64,000 nt of DNA from Dongia_A sp035695765. Lineage in GTDB: Bacteria > Pseudomonadota > Alphaproteobacteria > Dongiales > Dongiaceae. The stretch lies in the NCBI GenBank assembly GCA_035695765.1, contig DASRRI010000060.1, positions 23,726-87,725 on the forward strand. Reading direction: 5' to 3'. The translations under genes were made by a program, and so were the position numbers. The notes beneath the pieces were generated by a model. The model made no database searches and had not been told where the DNA came from. It saw only the letters and a list, made by a program, of their open reading frames with translations. The stretch's first letter is position 1. The number at the start of each line of letters is the position of its first letter. Below are positions 51,550 through 60,727 of this stretch, piece by piece.

Positions 51550-51876
51550 ATGGAACGCGCATGCATTTTCGGTGCGATCATGATGGCGGCTTTACCGGCG
51601 CTGGCCGAAGCGCAGGATGTCCTGCAGCCGAAATATCCGCCGGGCTTCAATTGTGCGAACGTTCCGGCCGGCTCGCAGCGCGAGGCTTGTCAGAATTCGC
51701 ACCTCAGCCCCAAAGTTGTACCGAATCCTAATAACAAGTCGAATATCGACCGATCGATGACCGGCGGTGCTATGCAGAGCCCGGGTACGATCAGCCCGCC
51801 GACCGTGCCCAACGAGCCCGGCAGCGAAAACAGAGACACCGGTCCCGGCGGCAACAACGGTGTCGGCGGCAACTAG
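51550..51876 (+). CDS. Small exported hypothetical protein
   Basis: Protein of 108 residues. A signal peptide covers about residues 1-22 (ending ALPALAEAQ). The mature part is Pro/Asn/Gly-rich and low-complexity, ending GPGGNNGVGGN, with one cysteine pair (FNCANVPAGSQREACQ). The ATG is supported by AAAGGAG 8 bases upstream. It is probably a periplasmic or surface-exposed small protein of unknown role. Confidence 0.65.
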   Translation: MERACIFGAIMMAALPALAEAQDVLQPKYPPGFNCANVPAGSQREACQNSHLSPKVVPNPNNKSNIDRSMTGGAMQSPGTISPPTVPNEPGSENRDTGPGGNNGVGGN

Positions 51877-51893
51877 GTAATCGAAAGCAGAGT

Positions 51894-51919
51894 GGAACCG
51901 CACTCCAGCGCAGCGGGTT
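51894..51919 (+). promoter_or_regulatory. EcfG-like promoter candidate overlapping an inverted repeat
   Basis: GGAAC, 17 bases, then GGTT. The same bases form an inverted repeat, TGGAACC with GGTTCCA, so this could simply be a hairpin. It is 10 bp before the GTG and 28 bp before the ATG of the AsmA gene, which would favour the ATG if used. Confidence 0.25.
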
Positions 51920-51928
51920 CCATAGGTC

Positions 51929-53857
51929 GTGGCACAGACGACAATGATAGCGAAGCCGTGGAAGCGGATCGCGCGTATTGTCGCGATCGCTTTGGGTGTG
52001 GTGGTGGTTCTCATCATCACCACCGCGGCAGCGCTAGTGTTCTATGCCGCCTCAAGCGGTTTCCGCGGGCAAGTGGAAGAGCACGCCGGCGTGGCATTGG
52101 GCCGGGAAATAAAGATCGGCGATTTTCAAATCCATTGGTCGTGGTCACCGACAGTCCGATTGCGGAATGTTATCCTTGGCGCTGCCGCCAAAGATGCGCC
52201 TCCGCTGCTCAAAGCCGATAGCATTCAGTTCCAGTTGCGAGTGCCGCCTCTGCTGCGAGGGGAAATTGTCTTGCCGGACGTGCGCCTGGAGCAGCCAGAC
52301 CTTGCCCTAGAACGCGATAAGAAAGGCACACCGAATTGGAGCTTCGGCAAGAATCCGGCAACCGTAGCTGCGGCGGAAGCGGTCGCGCCGGAGGAACGGA
52401 CAGAAATGCCGGTTATCGGCCAGCTCGCCATCAAGGACGGCAATTTCACCTACAAGGACGAAAGTCGCGACCTTGAGCTCAGAGGTAAAATCTCGACCGC
52501 GACCGGCGAGGCCGAGAAGGCCAAAGACATCCATTTGGAAGCAGAGGGCAAGCTGCAGGGCAAAGACCTGACGGTGCGATTCACCGGCGGCTCGATCCTA
52601 TCTCTCCGCGACGAAGACAAGCCATACCCGCTCGACCTCAGTGCGAAATATGGCGAGACCGAGGTCAGCCTCAAAGGACAAGTCGATGATCCGTTCGCGA
52701 TGAAGGCGGGTGATCTCGACCTGGTATTGAAGGGACCGGATCTTTCGGAAATCTTCCCGTTGCTCGGGGTGCCCGCACCGCCGACGCCACCCTACAATCT
52801 AAAGGGCCATCTCAATCGCGATGGCGACAAGTGGTCCTTCACCAAGATGCAAGGCCGGATCGGCGACAGCGACATGGCGGGCGCAGTCGCAATCGACTAC
52901 GGCCGCAAGAAGCCGCTGCTGACCGCCGATCTGAAGTCCGACAAGCTGGACTTCGACGACTTGGCGCCATTGGTGGGCGCGCCGCCGGACACGGGCGAAA
53001 CGGCATCAGCGGAGCAAAAGAAGATAGCTCAAAAGCTGAAGAGCAAGGAGGAGCTGTTTCCCGACGTGCCTCTGAAGGTCGACCTGCTGGACGTCATGGA
53101 CATGGAAGTGAAGCTCGATGCGGACAAAGTCATCGCGGAGAATTACCTCCCTATCGAAGCGCTGGCTGGCACTGTGACGATCCGCGGCGGCAAGGCCGTG
53201 GTCGATCCGTTGGACATGCGGATCGCTGGAGGCAGCCTGAAGGGGGCGATGTCACTGGATTCACGACCGAAGCCTTCCGTGGCGACGGCCGATCTGAAGA
53301 TGCGCGAAGTAGACCTGAAGGCGTTTTTCCAGAAAACGCAGTTCTTCGATACGACCGAGGGCAAGATTGGAGCGGATATCGACATCAAAGGCCAGGGCAA
53401 GTCTCTGGCCGACGTCATGGGCACAGCCAACGGCAAGACTTTCTTGATGATGAGCGGCGGATCGATGAGTGGCTTGCTCATCGAAGGTGCCGGACTCGAT
53501 ATCGTGGAAGCCCTGGCACTTTACGTCGGTGATGATGCCCGGGTTCCTATCCGCTGTGCTGCGGGCCATATCGACCTCACCAACGGCAATGCGAAATTCG
53601 ATCGCCTGATCATGGATACGACGGATTCCGTTTTGTATTTCCGCGGCGAGAGCAATTTGCGGAAACAAACGCTGAAGATGGACATCTTCGCCGACGCCAA
53701 GGATTTCAGTCTGCTTGATATCGACGCGCCGGTTCATCTGCAGGGCAAGATCCGCTCGCCGGAGATATCCATTGGCAAGGGCGTCCCGATTCCGCTGATC
53801 GAGCCCGGCGATGCCGAGGATATCCCCTGCGACCTGCTCCTGAGCGGGAAACTTTAG
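51929..53857 (+). CDS. AsmA family protein
   Basis: Protein of 642 residues with one N-terminal membrane anchor (IAIALGVVVVLIITTAAALVFY) and a long periplasmic region. IKIGDFQIHWSWSPTVRLRNVIL and the LRVPPLLRGEIVLPDVRLEQPDL block are AsmA N-terminal features. The C-terminal GAMSLDSRPKPSVATADLKM and TEGKIGADIDIKGQG fit the second AsmA domain. AsmA-like proteins help lipid transport and outer-membrane assembly. The start is GTG at 51929 or ATG at 51947. Its stop overlaps that of the convergent DMT gene by 4 bases. Confidence 0.88.
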   Translation: MAQTTMIAKPWKRIARIVAIALGVVVVLIITTAAALVFYAASSGFRGQVEEHAGVALGREIKIGDFQIHWSWSPTVRLRNVILGAAAKDAPPLLKADSIQFQLRVPPLLRGEIVLPDVRLEQPDLALERDKKGTPNWSFGKNPATVAAAEAVAPEERTEMPVIGQLAIKDGNFTYKDESRDLELRGKISTATGEAEKAKDIHLEAEGKLQGKDLTVRFTGGSILSLRDEDKPYPLDLSAKYGETEVSLKGQVDDPFAMKAGDLDLVLKGPDLSEIFPLLGVPAPPTPPYNLKGHLNRDGDKWSFTKMQGRIGDSDMAGAVAIDYGRKKPLLTADLKSDKLDFDDLAPLVGAPPDTGETASAEQKKIAQKLKSKEELFPDVPLKVDLLDVMDMEVKLDADKVIAENYLPIEALAGTVTIRGGKAVVDPLDMRIAGGSLKGAMSLDSRPKPSVATADLKMREVDLKAFFQKTQFFDTTEGKIGADIDIKGQGKSLADVMGTANGKTFLMMSGGSMSGLLIEGAGLDIVEALALYVGDDARVPIRCAAGHIDLTNGNAKFDRLIMDTTDSVLYFRGESNLRKQTLKMDIFADAKDFSLLDIDAPVHLQGKIRSPEISIGKGVPIPLIEPGDAEDIPCDLLLSGKL

Positions 53858-54759
53858 ACCCGGTCACGCTGCAGGATGGTGCGCGACCACCAGCGGCCCT
53901 TAGTCTCTTCCCGCAGGAAGGTGAAGAGCCCCGATATCCCGATCAAGCAAATGCCGATGATTGCCGGCAGATCCGGGAATTCCGCGAAGAACAATCCGCC
54001 GATGAGGATCGCCCAGACCATCTGACTATACTGGGCCGGTGCGACGCGGTTTGCGGGCGCCGCGCGGGTCGCCAGAATAAGGCATAGCTGAGCGAGGCCC
54101 GCGGCCACGCCGGAGAAGGCGAGGAACGGAAGGTCGGCCGCGGTTGGCCAGCGGAAGTCCTTCAGCATCAGAACGCCGTTCAGGATCAACGATGTCAGGA
54201 TGACGGCGGCAAGCAGGCTGACGCGCCGCTCGCTCTGTCCCAGCGTGCGCAGAATGATGATCGTGCCGGCCGCACAGAAGGAGACGGCGAAGGCGGCAAG
54301 GTGCCCCAACTCCAGTGTCCCGAATCCAGGGCGCACAATGGCGAGCACGCCGGAAAATCCGAGCACAACTGCGAACCAGCGGCGCCAGCCCACCTGCTCG
54401 CCCAGGATGAAGATCGACAGGACGGTGGCGATGGAAGGCGACAGGAAAATGAGCGCGTAGGCCTCTGCGAAGGGCAGGGTCGTGAAAGCGTAGATGCCGA
54501 GAATGCCCGCGGTCGCGCCCGCGAAACCGCGCAAGGCGACCAGAAGAGGCCGCCGCACGCGGGCCGCGTCGCGCCAGCGCTCATCACGCGGCTTCAAGAA
54601 CAGCAGGACGAAGGCCGCGACAGAGGTCGAGAAAAATCCGATTTCGAAGACGGGCAGATGACCGCCCAGCGCTTTCACATTGGCATCGCTGCACGAAAAT
54701 AGGAAATAGGCGAGGAAGCCAAGGGCAATGCCCCTGATCGGCGGATGGGTCGAGGTCAT
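53854..54759 (-). CDS. DMT superfamily transporter (EamA family)
   Basis: Membrane protein of 301 residues with ten helices in two EamA repeats, RGIALGFLAYFLFSCSDANVKAL opening the first. The PFAEAYALIFLSPSIATVLSI segment and the ILGEQVGWRRWFAVVLGFSGVL helix end are typical. The exported metabolite is unknown. It is one of three DMT genes in this window. The DUF1479 gene lies 20 bp upstream on the same strand and may be co-transcribed. Confidence 0.92.
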   Translation of the reverse strand: MTSTHPPIRGIALGFLAYFLFSCSDANVKALGGHLPVFEIGFFSTSVAAFVLLFLKPRDERWRDAARVRRPLLVALRGFAGATAGILGIYAFTTLPFAEAYALIFLSPSIATVLSIFILGEQVGWRRWFAVVLGFSGVLAIVRPGFGTLELGHLAAFAVSFCAAGTIIILRTLGQSERRVSLLAAVILTSLILNGVLMLKDFRWPTAADLPFLAFSGVAAGLAQLCLILATRAAPANRVAPAQYSQMVWAILIGGLFFAEFPDLPAIIGICLIGISGLFTFLREETKGRWWSRTILQRDRV

Positions 54760-54779
54760 TGGGTGAAATACTGCGAACG

Positions 54780-56030
54780 CTACCAGCCTGACAGGCCCAT
54801 CTGCTTTTTGCCGAGCTCCGTCAGGTCAGCAACTGTTGCACGACCCTCGAACTCGATTTCGAAATCCTCGGCCGAGAAATCAGGTGCGCTCCTGCCTGAC
54901 AGGAAGGTGGATTTCTGGCGTTCGAGATAAGCGGCGTTCTTGGCGCAATAGGGTGCGGCACCGATATAAATGACGTTGCTGTAGCCCTTGCCTTTGTGCT
55001 GGTCCTCGACCGCATGAATGATGTCGCTGTGCCACCACACGGTATCACCAGGCTCTACCAATGGGATCGGCGTGATGGCGGGCTTCAGCAGCGCATGCCA
55101 TTGCTCGACCAGCGAGAGGGCGCGGCCCGGCTTGGCTCCGCACAGATCATCCTCCGGCACATCCTTCGCCAGCGGACGCAGCAACAAATACGCGATGGCG
55201 CGCGCGATCGGCAGCAATTGCAGCGTGCCGTCCCCCGGTCCCTGCGAGGTCAAAGCGGTCCATCCCTGGAAGGTGCGGAAGGCGCTGCACACCGCCGGCG
55301 AGGGGATCTCCTCGGTTTCGGTCCTGAAGGCGCCGTCGAACGGATCATAGCTGCGCCAGTTGCCAGCGAAGACTTCGCGATAGACCTTGGAATAGGCCGG
55401 GTCCAGCCAGCGTTCCACCGAGCCTGCATCCATGTGCGGCGAAAGGCCGAGGCTGGCGTCGCCCGGCTCGCGCCGGCGCAGGCGGTCGGCATAGGTGCAT
55501 TCGCGGTCGGGATCGAAATGTTTCTTGCCGCCGCTTTCGAACCGCCACAGCCGATTGAGAAAGGCGCGCGTTTCCGCCAGTGGCACACCTTGCCGCGCTT
55601 CCATCTGAGGCTTCGACCAGTAGATGCCGAAAATCTGCGGGCGGCTGGATTTGAGCGAGGTGAAATAACGGTCGCCAGCATCGCGAGTCGTGGCCTTGGT
55701 CACATAGTCGTTGCGCGTCAGATAGTCGCCGACGGCCTCGTTCCAGGCTTCCGCCTGGGACCTGGGAAAAACATTGCGCACCACGGCCGTACCGCGACGC
55801 CGGATCTCGGACTTGACCGTTTCTGGAACCTTGCCCTCGCGCACCAGGCGGTAGTCGACCTCGGGGATAATGGACTCGCCGCGCGCACGTCGGGCCGCGA
55901 TCTCGTCCACCTCGGCGCGCAGATCGGCTTCAACTTCCGCAAGGATTCGCTCGACGTCGCCGGCCTGGTGCCTGATCTCTCGCTTCTTGTTCCGGATCAG
56001 TTCGGGCAACTTCGCGACGTCGATGCTCAT
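54780..56030 (-). CDS. DUF1479 family protein (putative 2-oxoglutarate/Fe dioxygenase fold)
   Basis: Protein of 416 residues from MSIDVAKLP; an ATG at 56048 is a possible earlier start. It matches the DUF1479/YbiU family throughout: IPEVDYRLVREGKVP, RRRGTAVVRNVFPRSQA, SPHMDAGSVERWLDPAY and PGDTVWWHSDIIHAVEDQ. The HxD (HMD) and distal His suggest a cupin-like iron site as in 2-oxoglutarate-dependent dioxygenases. Activity is not established. It lies 20 bp upstream of the DMT gene. Confidence 0.9.
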   Translation of the reverse strand: MSIDVAKLPELIRNKKREIRHQAGDVERILAEVEADLRAEVDEIAARRARGESIIPEVDYRLVREGKVPETVKSEIRRRGTAVVRNVFPRSQAEAWNEAVGDYLTRNDYVTKATTRDAGDRYFTSLKSSRPQIFGIYWSKPQMEARQGVPLAETRAFLNRLWRFESGGKKHFDPDRECTYADRLRRREPGDASLGLSPHMDAGSVERWLDPAYSKVYREVFAGNWRSYDPFDGAFRTETEEIPSPAVCSAFRTFQGWTALTSQGPGDGTLQLLPIARAIAYLLLRPLAKDVPEDDLCGAKPGRALSLVEQWHALLKPAITPIPLVEPGDTVWWHSDIIHAVEDQHKGKGYSNVIYIGAAPYCAKNAAYLERQKSTFLSGRSAPDFSAEDFEIEFEGRATVADLTELGKKQMGLSGW

Positions 56031-56095
56031 TCGGATCCTGCCTTCCACGCGTTCACAGCGAGTCTGCGCCGACCGCCGCGTCCGTGCAACAAGGT

Positions 56096-57217
56096 TCAGT
56101 CTTCGACCATGATGGTGCGGCTGATCTCGATGCCGAAACCGGCGAGACCGATATAGCGCTGCTCTTGCGGCGCTAGCAGAGCGATCGATGTGACGCCAAG
56201 GCTCTTCAGGATCTGCGCGCCAACGCCGATATCGCGCCAGCGCTGCATGCGCGTGCGGGCGCTGCCATGTTTTTCCCCAGCATCGGAGTCCGCCGAAATC
56301 GGCTCATTGTCCGCCCGCAGCAATTCGTCTGCTGTTGGATTACGGATGACGATCAGGATTCCGCGGCCCTCGCGCTTGAAATGGCCGATCGCATTCTCGA
56401 ACCAGGTGCCCTGGTGCACCGCGCGGCGCAGCATGTCGATGACCGGCTGTTCACGGTGGATGCGGCACGGGACGTCCTTGCCGTCGCCCAGATCGCCGAA
56501 CACGGCGACCACGTGCTGTAATGTCTCGAACGGTGATTGGAAAGCGTAGGCCGACGCCTTCATCGAGCCGGCAGCCAACTCACGCGGCCCGATCCGCTCC
56601 AGCAACTGCTCGGTCTGCATGCGATACTGGATGAGGTCCTCGATGGTGACGATCTTGAGTTTATGCTCCGCCGCGAAACTGAGCAGCTCAGGCAATCTCT
56701 TGACGGTCCCGTCGTCATTCACGACCTCCGCCAGCACGCCGACCGATTCATAGCCGGCCAGCCGCGCGAGATCGGTGGCGGCCTCGGTATGGCCGGAGCG
56801 CGTCAGGACACCGCCGGCGCGGGCGATCAAGGGGAAGACGTGGCCCGGGCGCAGGAAATCGCTGGCGCCGCAATTGTCGTTGGCGAGGGCGCGCGCGGTG
56901 CTGGCACGCTCCTCGGCGGAGATGCCGGTGGTCATGCCGACGCGGTAATCGACGCTGACGGTAAAGGCGGTCCGCATCGGGTCCAGGTTGTTGGCGACCA
57001 TCGGGTCGAGGTGGAGGCGCTGCGCCCGCTCTGAGGTCATGGGCACGCAGATGATGCCGCTGGTATGGCGGATCATGAACGCCATCTTCTCCGGCGTCGC
57101 CGCGCCGGCGGCCATGATGAGGTCGCCCTCGTTCTCGCGGTCGGTGTCGTCCACCACGATCACCAGTTCTCCCTGGCGCATGGCGGCGATGGCGTCTTTG
57201 ACGGTGTCGAGTTTCAT
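56096..57217 (-). CDS. ribB: 3,4-dihydroxy-2-butanone-4-phosphate synthase with degenerate GTP cyclohydrolase II domain
   Basis: Protein of 373 residues. Residues 1-205 form RibB, which turns ribulose-5-phosphate into the riboflavin precursor DHBP: DDTDRENEGDLIMAA, the RPGHVFPL segment and SGHTEAATDLARLAG are intact. The C-terminal half resembles GTP cyclohydrolase II but lacks the zinc-cysteine loop (LxSxxCDC), so it should be inactive as RibA. This RibB-degenerate-RibA form is common in alphaproteobacteria, which use a separate ribA. Confidence 0.94.
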   Translation of the reverse strand: MKLDTVKDAIAAMRQGELVIVVDDTDRENEGDLIMAAGAATPEKMAFMIRHTSGIICVPMTSERAQRLHLDPMVANNLDPMRTAFTVSVDYRVGMTTGISAEERASTARALANDNCGASDFLRPGHVFPLIARAGGVLTRSGHTEAATDLARLAGYESVGVLAEVVNDDGTVKRLPELLSFAAEHKLKIVTIEDLIQYRMQTEQLLERIGPRELAAGSMKASAYAFQSPFETLQHVVAVFGDLGDGKDVPCRIHREQPVIDMLRRAVHQGTWFENAIGHFKREGRGILIVIRNPTADELLRADNEPISADSDAGEKHGSARTRMQRWRDIGVGAQILKSLGVTSIALLAPQEQRYIGLAGFGIEISRTIMVED

Positions 57218-57285
57218 GGGTGTCCCGGATTATGGCCCTTCGGCGGGTCTTCTTGGCGGCGATGGCCGCCGCGATCAAGGGCTTT

Positions 57286-58215
57286 TCACTTGCGCTCGGA
57301 TTTGAGGAAGCTCGCCAGGGTCTCCGCGCCCACGCCGGCCTCGTCCGCGATGCGCCTGGCGAGGGTCGCGGCGGCGGGGCGGATTGTCCCAATCGGCCGG
57401 TCCAGCCAATAGGAAACGGGGTTGAGGACCGTGCGGCTATCGACCGCGACCAGCCGGCCGGCATCGATCGGTCCTTGCGCCAAAGGCGGGCGCGCCAGGG
57501 CGATGCCGAGGCCGCAGGCGGCGGCATCCAGTACCAGGTTGTAATCCTCGAACCGCCGGTCCTGCGGGCGCGGCCGATAATCAAGGCCGTGGGCCGCGAA
57601 CCAGGCACGCCAACCCGAAGCATCGGAATCGTGGATCAGGGGTGCATTCAGCAGGCGTTCGGGCTCGCCGGTGCCGATCCGTTTGGCCAGGTCCGGCGCG
57701 GCAATCGGAAAGCACCATTCCTCGAACAGCTTGACCGATATGCGCCCGGGCAGCCCGCCACGGCCGCATCGGATGGCAAGGTCGACGCCCTGATCCGCCA
57801 GATCGACGGTGCGCTGGTCGATCAGCAGGATGACCCGGAGCAGCGGGTCGCCGGCCTCGAACCGCGCCACCCGCGGCATCAGCCACAAGCTGCTGACCGA
57901 GGGCATGGAATTGACCCGCACGGCGGCCGGGCCGCGCGGTTCGCTCCACCGGTCGGAGGTGTTGGCGATCAGGGCAAAGGCCTCCTGGGTGCGCTGGAAC
58001 AGGCGCTGGCCCTCCGGCGTCAGGGCAATGCCCCGCGCCTGCCGTTCGAATACCCGCAGCCCCAGCCATCCCTCCAGCCGGGCGATCCGCCGGCTGATCG
58101 CGCCATGGGTCAGGTTGAGGGAAGTGGCGGCGGCCGAAAAGCTGCCGGCCCGCGCTGCTGCCTCGAAGGCGCGCAGGGTGTCCAAGGGCGGGAGAGTTTC
58201 CAAGCTGTGAGGCAT
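57286..58215 (-). CDS. LysR family transcriptional regulator (GcvA-like)
   Basis: Protein of 309 residues from the ATG at 58215; a GTG at 58221 is possible. The HTH region LDTLRAFEAAARAGSFSAAATSLNLTHGAISRRI resembles the GcvA branch. The effector domain contains RFEAGDPLLRVILLIDQRTVDLADQGVDLAIRCG. It is divergent from the DMT transporter across 90 bp and likely controls it. The effector is unknown. Confidence 0.93.
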   Translation of the reverse strand: MPHSLETLPPLDTLRAFEAAARAGSFSAAATSLNLTHGAISRRIARLEGWLGLRVFERQARGIALTPEGQRLFQRTQEAFALIANTSDRWSEPRGPAAVRVNSMPSVSSLWLMPRVARFEAGDPLLRVILLIDQRTVDLADQGVDLAIRCGRGGLPGRISVKLFEEWCFPIAAPDLAKRIGTGEPERLLNAPLIHDSDASGWRAWFAAHGLDYRPRPQDRRFEDYNLVLDAAACGLGIALARPPLAQGPIDAGRLVAVDSRTVLNPVSYWLDRPIGTIRPAAATLARRIADEAGVGAETLASFLKSERK

Positions 58216-58305
58216 ACTCACAGCTCAGGCGTTAATTACTCGTTTGTCAATAGGCTCGCGGATCTCCTTATTCCCCTGATCAAATCGAACCCAGGGGCCT
58301 TTCCC

Positions 58306-59199
58306 ATGAGTGTCATTGCAGACCGTTCAGCCGTCAGCCGCTCCCTCGACGCCGCCACAGTAACTGCTGTCCTGGTCACGATCGTGGCTTGGGCGTCCGC
58401 ATTCCCGGCCATTCGGGCCGGCTTGACGGCGTTCGGACCGTTGGAACTTGGGGCGGCGCGCTTCGCCATAGCGGCGGTGCCGGCGGCCCTGTTCCTGATC
58501 ATCACGCGCCCAGCCTTGCCGCGCTGGTCGGAGGCGTGGCGTTTCTTCGTCGGCGGGCTGTTCTTCGTGGCGCTCTATACGACTTTGCTCAATCTCGGCG
58601 AACAGACGGTATCGGCAGGGCCTGCCAGCTTCATCATCAACGTCAACCCGATCATCACCGCCGCCTTCGCCATGATGTTCCTGGGCGAGCGCTTCGGACG
58701 CGGCGCCTGGCTTGGCACGGCTGTGTCGTTCGCCGGCATCGGCCTGATCGCGCTCGGCGAGGGCGATGCGATGCGGATCGATGCGGGCGCGCTGCTCATT
58801 CTCGGATCCGCCTTCTGCAATTCCATCACCACGGTCGTGCAGAAGCCTCTATTTGCGCGGCACAAGCCGCTGACCGTTTCGGCCTGGAACATGGTGATTG
58901 GCGCGCTGCTGCTCTCGCCCGCTTTGCCGGGCGTGTTCGAACAGGCGCCGGCGGCTTCGAGCGAAGGGCTGGTCGCCGCGATCTATCTCGGCATCGTGCC
59001 GAGCCTCATCGCCTATGGCAGTTGGAACATCGTGCTGTCGCGCCTGCCGGCCAGCCGCGCGTCGAACTTCATGTATTGCGTGCCGCCGGTTGCGACCTTG
59101 ATGGGCTTCGCGTGGCTGGGCGAAGCGCCGTCGCTGCTGAGCCTGGTTGGCGGCGCAATGGCGCTGGGCGGCGTCATCCTGGTCAACCTCCGGAAATAG
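58306..59199 (+). CDS. DMT superfamily transporter (EamA family)
   Basis: Membrane protein of 297 residues from the ATG at 58306, with ten helices in two EamA repeats (VTIVAWASAFPAIRAGL opens the first; NVNPIITAAFAMMFLGERF is the conserved end of helix 4). The frame is open far upstream without protein character, so the start was set by the first helix. It is divergent from a LysR regulator. The substrate is unknown. It is convergent with the ABC permease. Confidence 0.93.
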   Translation: MSVIADRSAVSRSLDAATVTAVLVTIVAWASAFPAIRAGLTAFGPLELGAARFAIAAVPAALFLIITRPALPRWSEAWRFFVGGLFFVALYTTLLNLGEQTVSAGPASFIINVNPIITAAFAMMFLGERFGRGAWLGTAVSFAGIGLIALGEGDAMRIDAGALLILGSAFCNSITTVVQKPLFARHKPLTVSAWNMVIGALLLSPALPGVFEQAPAASSEGLVAAIYLGIVPSLIAYGSWNIVLSRLPASRASNFMYCVPPVATLMGFAWLGEAPSLLSLVGGAMALGGVILVNLRK

Positions 59200-59203
59200 C
59201 GCG

Positions 59204-60727
59204 TCAGCGCGGCCGGATGGTCCAGGTGCCCGCGAGCACGAGCACGGCGACCATCGCGGGCGCGAGCGCCAGCCAGGACTGATTCGCTGCCACTGCCGCG
59301 GCGGACGCCCAGGCGACGGAGGAAAAGGCTTCCGCAAATGTGGCGATGCGCGAGGAGGTCTGGCGCCGCCGGAAATAGCGCCGCCGCGCCTGGCTGCGGA
59401 ACCAGATCTGGATCAAAGTCGAGGAAGAAGCAGCCAGCAGGATCGAGCCGGCGATGATGAGCGCCATCGCCCAGGAATGGCTGAGGATGCCGATCAGGAA
59501 CGGAGAGAAGATTGCGAAGACGGCGATGAGCACCGCCTCGACCTTGGCCGACAGATTGTGCATCGGCGAGATCGGCGCGGATGCGATCAGGTCCGGCGCG
59601 TCCTCGCCGGATACCGCGAGCCAAGCGAGTCCGCCGGCCAATTGTCCGGCCGCCATGGTCAGCACGGGCGCAAGAACGATGAGGGTACCGCGGCTGTCGC
59701 CATAGAAGCGCCACAGGAGCAGGGCCGCGGGAACGAGATAGAGCAGCTGCATCAGGGTCTGCGATGCCAGCCAGGGATCGCGGACCAACAGCACCCATTC
59801 CTTGCGCTGCAGCAATTGCCGAGAGGACGAGGTGCGGAACAGCCGGGTGCTCCAGGCGCGACGGCTGCCGCCATGACTGACGCTGGCGGTCGCAACGGCA
59901 TATGAGTCAAGCCTGCCGGACAACAGGATCATGGGCAGGATCAGGATCGCTGTTGCGCCAATCATCGTGATCAGCAGGTCCCACCCGCTGCCGAGGACGG
60001 CGCGCGCCGGTATCCAGAGTGCGCTGTCTGCCGGCGGCATGTGGCTCAGCAGCAGATCGGAATCGAAAAAGGCCTGCAGCGACAAGGTGCCGATGGAGAG
60101 TATTGCCACCGCCTGCACGCCGATGATGAAGGCCGATCCGACCAGCGCCGACGCAATCTGGGAGGCGAAGCGCGTGCGCTTCGGGCCTAGGAGGTCGAAC
60201 AGGGTCGATGCCAGCACAAGGGCGATGCCCGCTGTCGCGATCGCGATGGCGAGGGCCACTCCCAAGGCGGCGAACCAGCGCATGCCGCCGATCAGAACCA
60301 GCACATTGATGGCCGGCGCGGCGACCACCAGGGACATGAGCGACGTCGAAATGCCGATCGCCAGCACGCGGATCACGAACAGGCGGCGAAGCGAGATCGG
60401 CGAGGATCGAAACAGGTCGAGGTCTCCCCTTCCATAGAACAAGCGTGTGACCTGCTCGAGCGCCTGGGAAAGAAGCAGGAAAAAGCTCAGCAGCAGACTG
60501 CCGGAAATAGAGGTGAAGCCTTGAACGCCAACATCCAGAGTCATGTCGGCATGGCGCGCCACGACACCCAGGGCAATGAGGTGCAGGGCGATCGCGAGCA
60601 TGACAAAGGTGATGACTGCATTCCGCACGCGCCACCGCCCGCCGCCTGTCATCAGGTAGCGCAGGTCGCGGAAGGCCAGGCGGCCTTCGTGGCGCGCAAG
60701 CCAAAGCCAGGAGCCGGGTTCAATCAC
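59204..60727 (-). CDS. Putative ABC exporter permease
   Basis: Membrane protein of 507 residues with about 12 helices. The soluble N-terminal segment is WLWLARHEGRLAFRDLRYLM. RGDLDLFRSSPISLRRLFVIRVLAIG is the permease-type coupling region. It has no ABC domain of its own; the ATPase is encoded by the overlapping upstream gene (ATGA). Similar pairs are annotated as putative ABC exporters of unknown cargo. It is convergent with the DMT gene. Confidence 0.88.
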   Translation of the reverse strand: MIEPGSWLWLARHEGRLAFRDLRYLMTGGGRWRVRNAVITFVMLAIALHLIALGVVARHADMTLDVGVQGFTSISGSLLLSFFLLLSQALEQVTRLFYGRGDLDLFRSSPISLRRLFVIRVLAIGISTSLMSLVVAAPAINVLVLIGGMRWFAALGVALAIAIATAGIALVLASTLFDLLGPKRTRFASQIASALVGSAFIIGVQAVAILSIGTLSLQAFFDSDLLLSHMPPADSALWIPARAVLGSGWDLLITMIGATAILILPMILLSGRLDSYAVATASVSHGGSRRAWSTRLFRTSSSRQLLQRKEWVLLVRDPWLASQTLMQLLYLVPAALLLWRFYGDSRGTLIVLAPVLTMAAGQLAGGLAWLAVSGEDAPDLIASAPISPMHNLSAKVEAVLIAVFAIFSPFLIGILSHSWAMALIIAGSILLAASSSTLIQIWFRSQARRRYFRRRQTSSRIATFAEAFSSVAWASAAAVAANQSWLALAPAMVAVLVLAGTWTIRPR

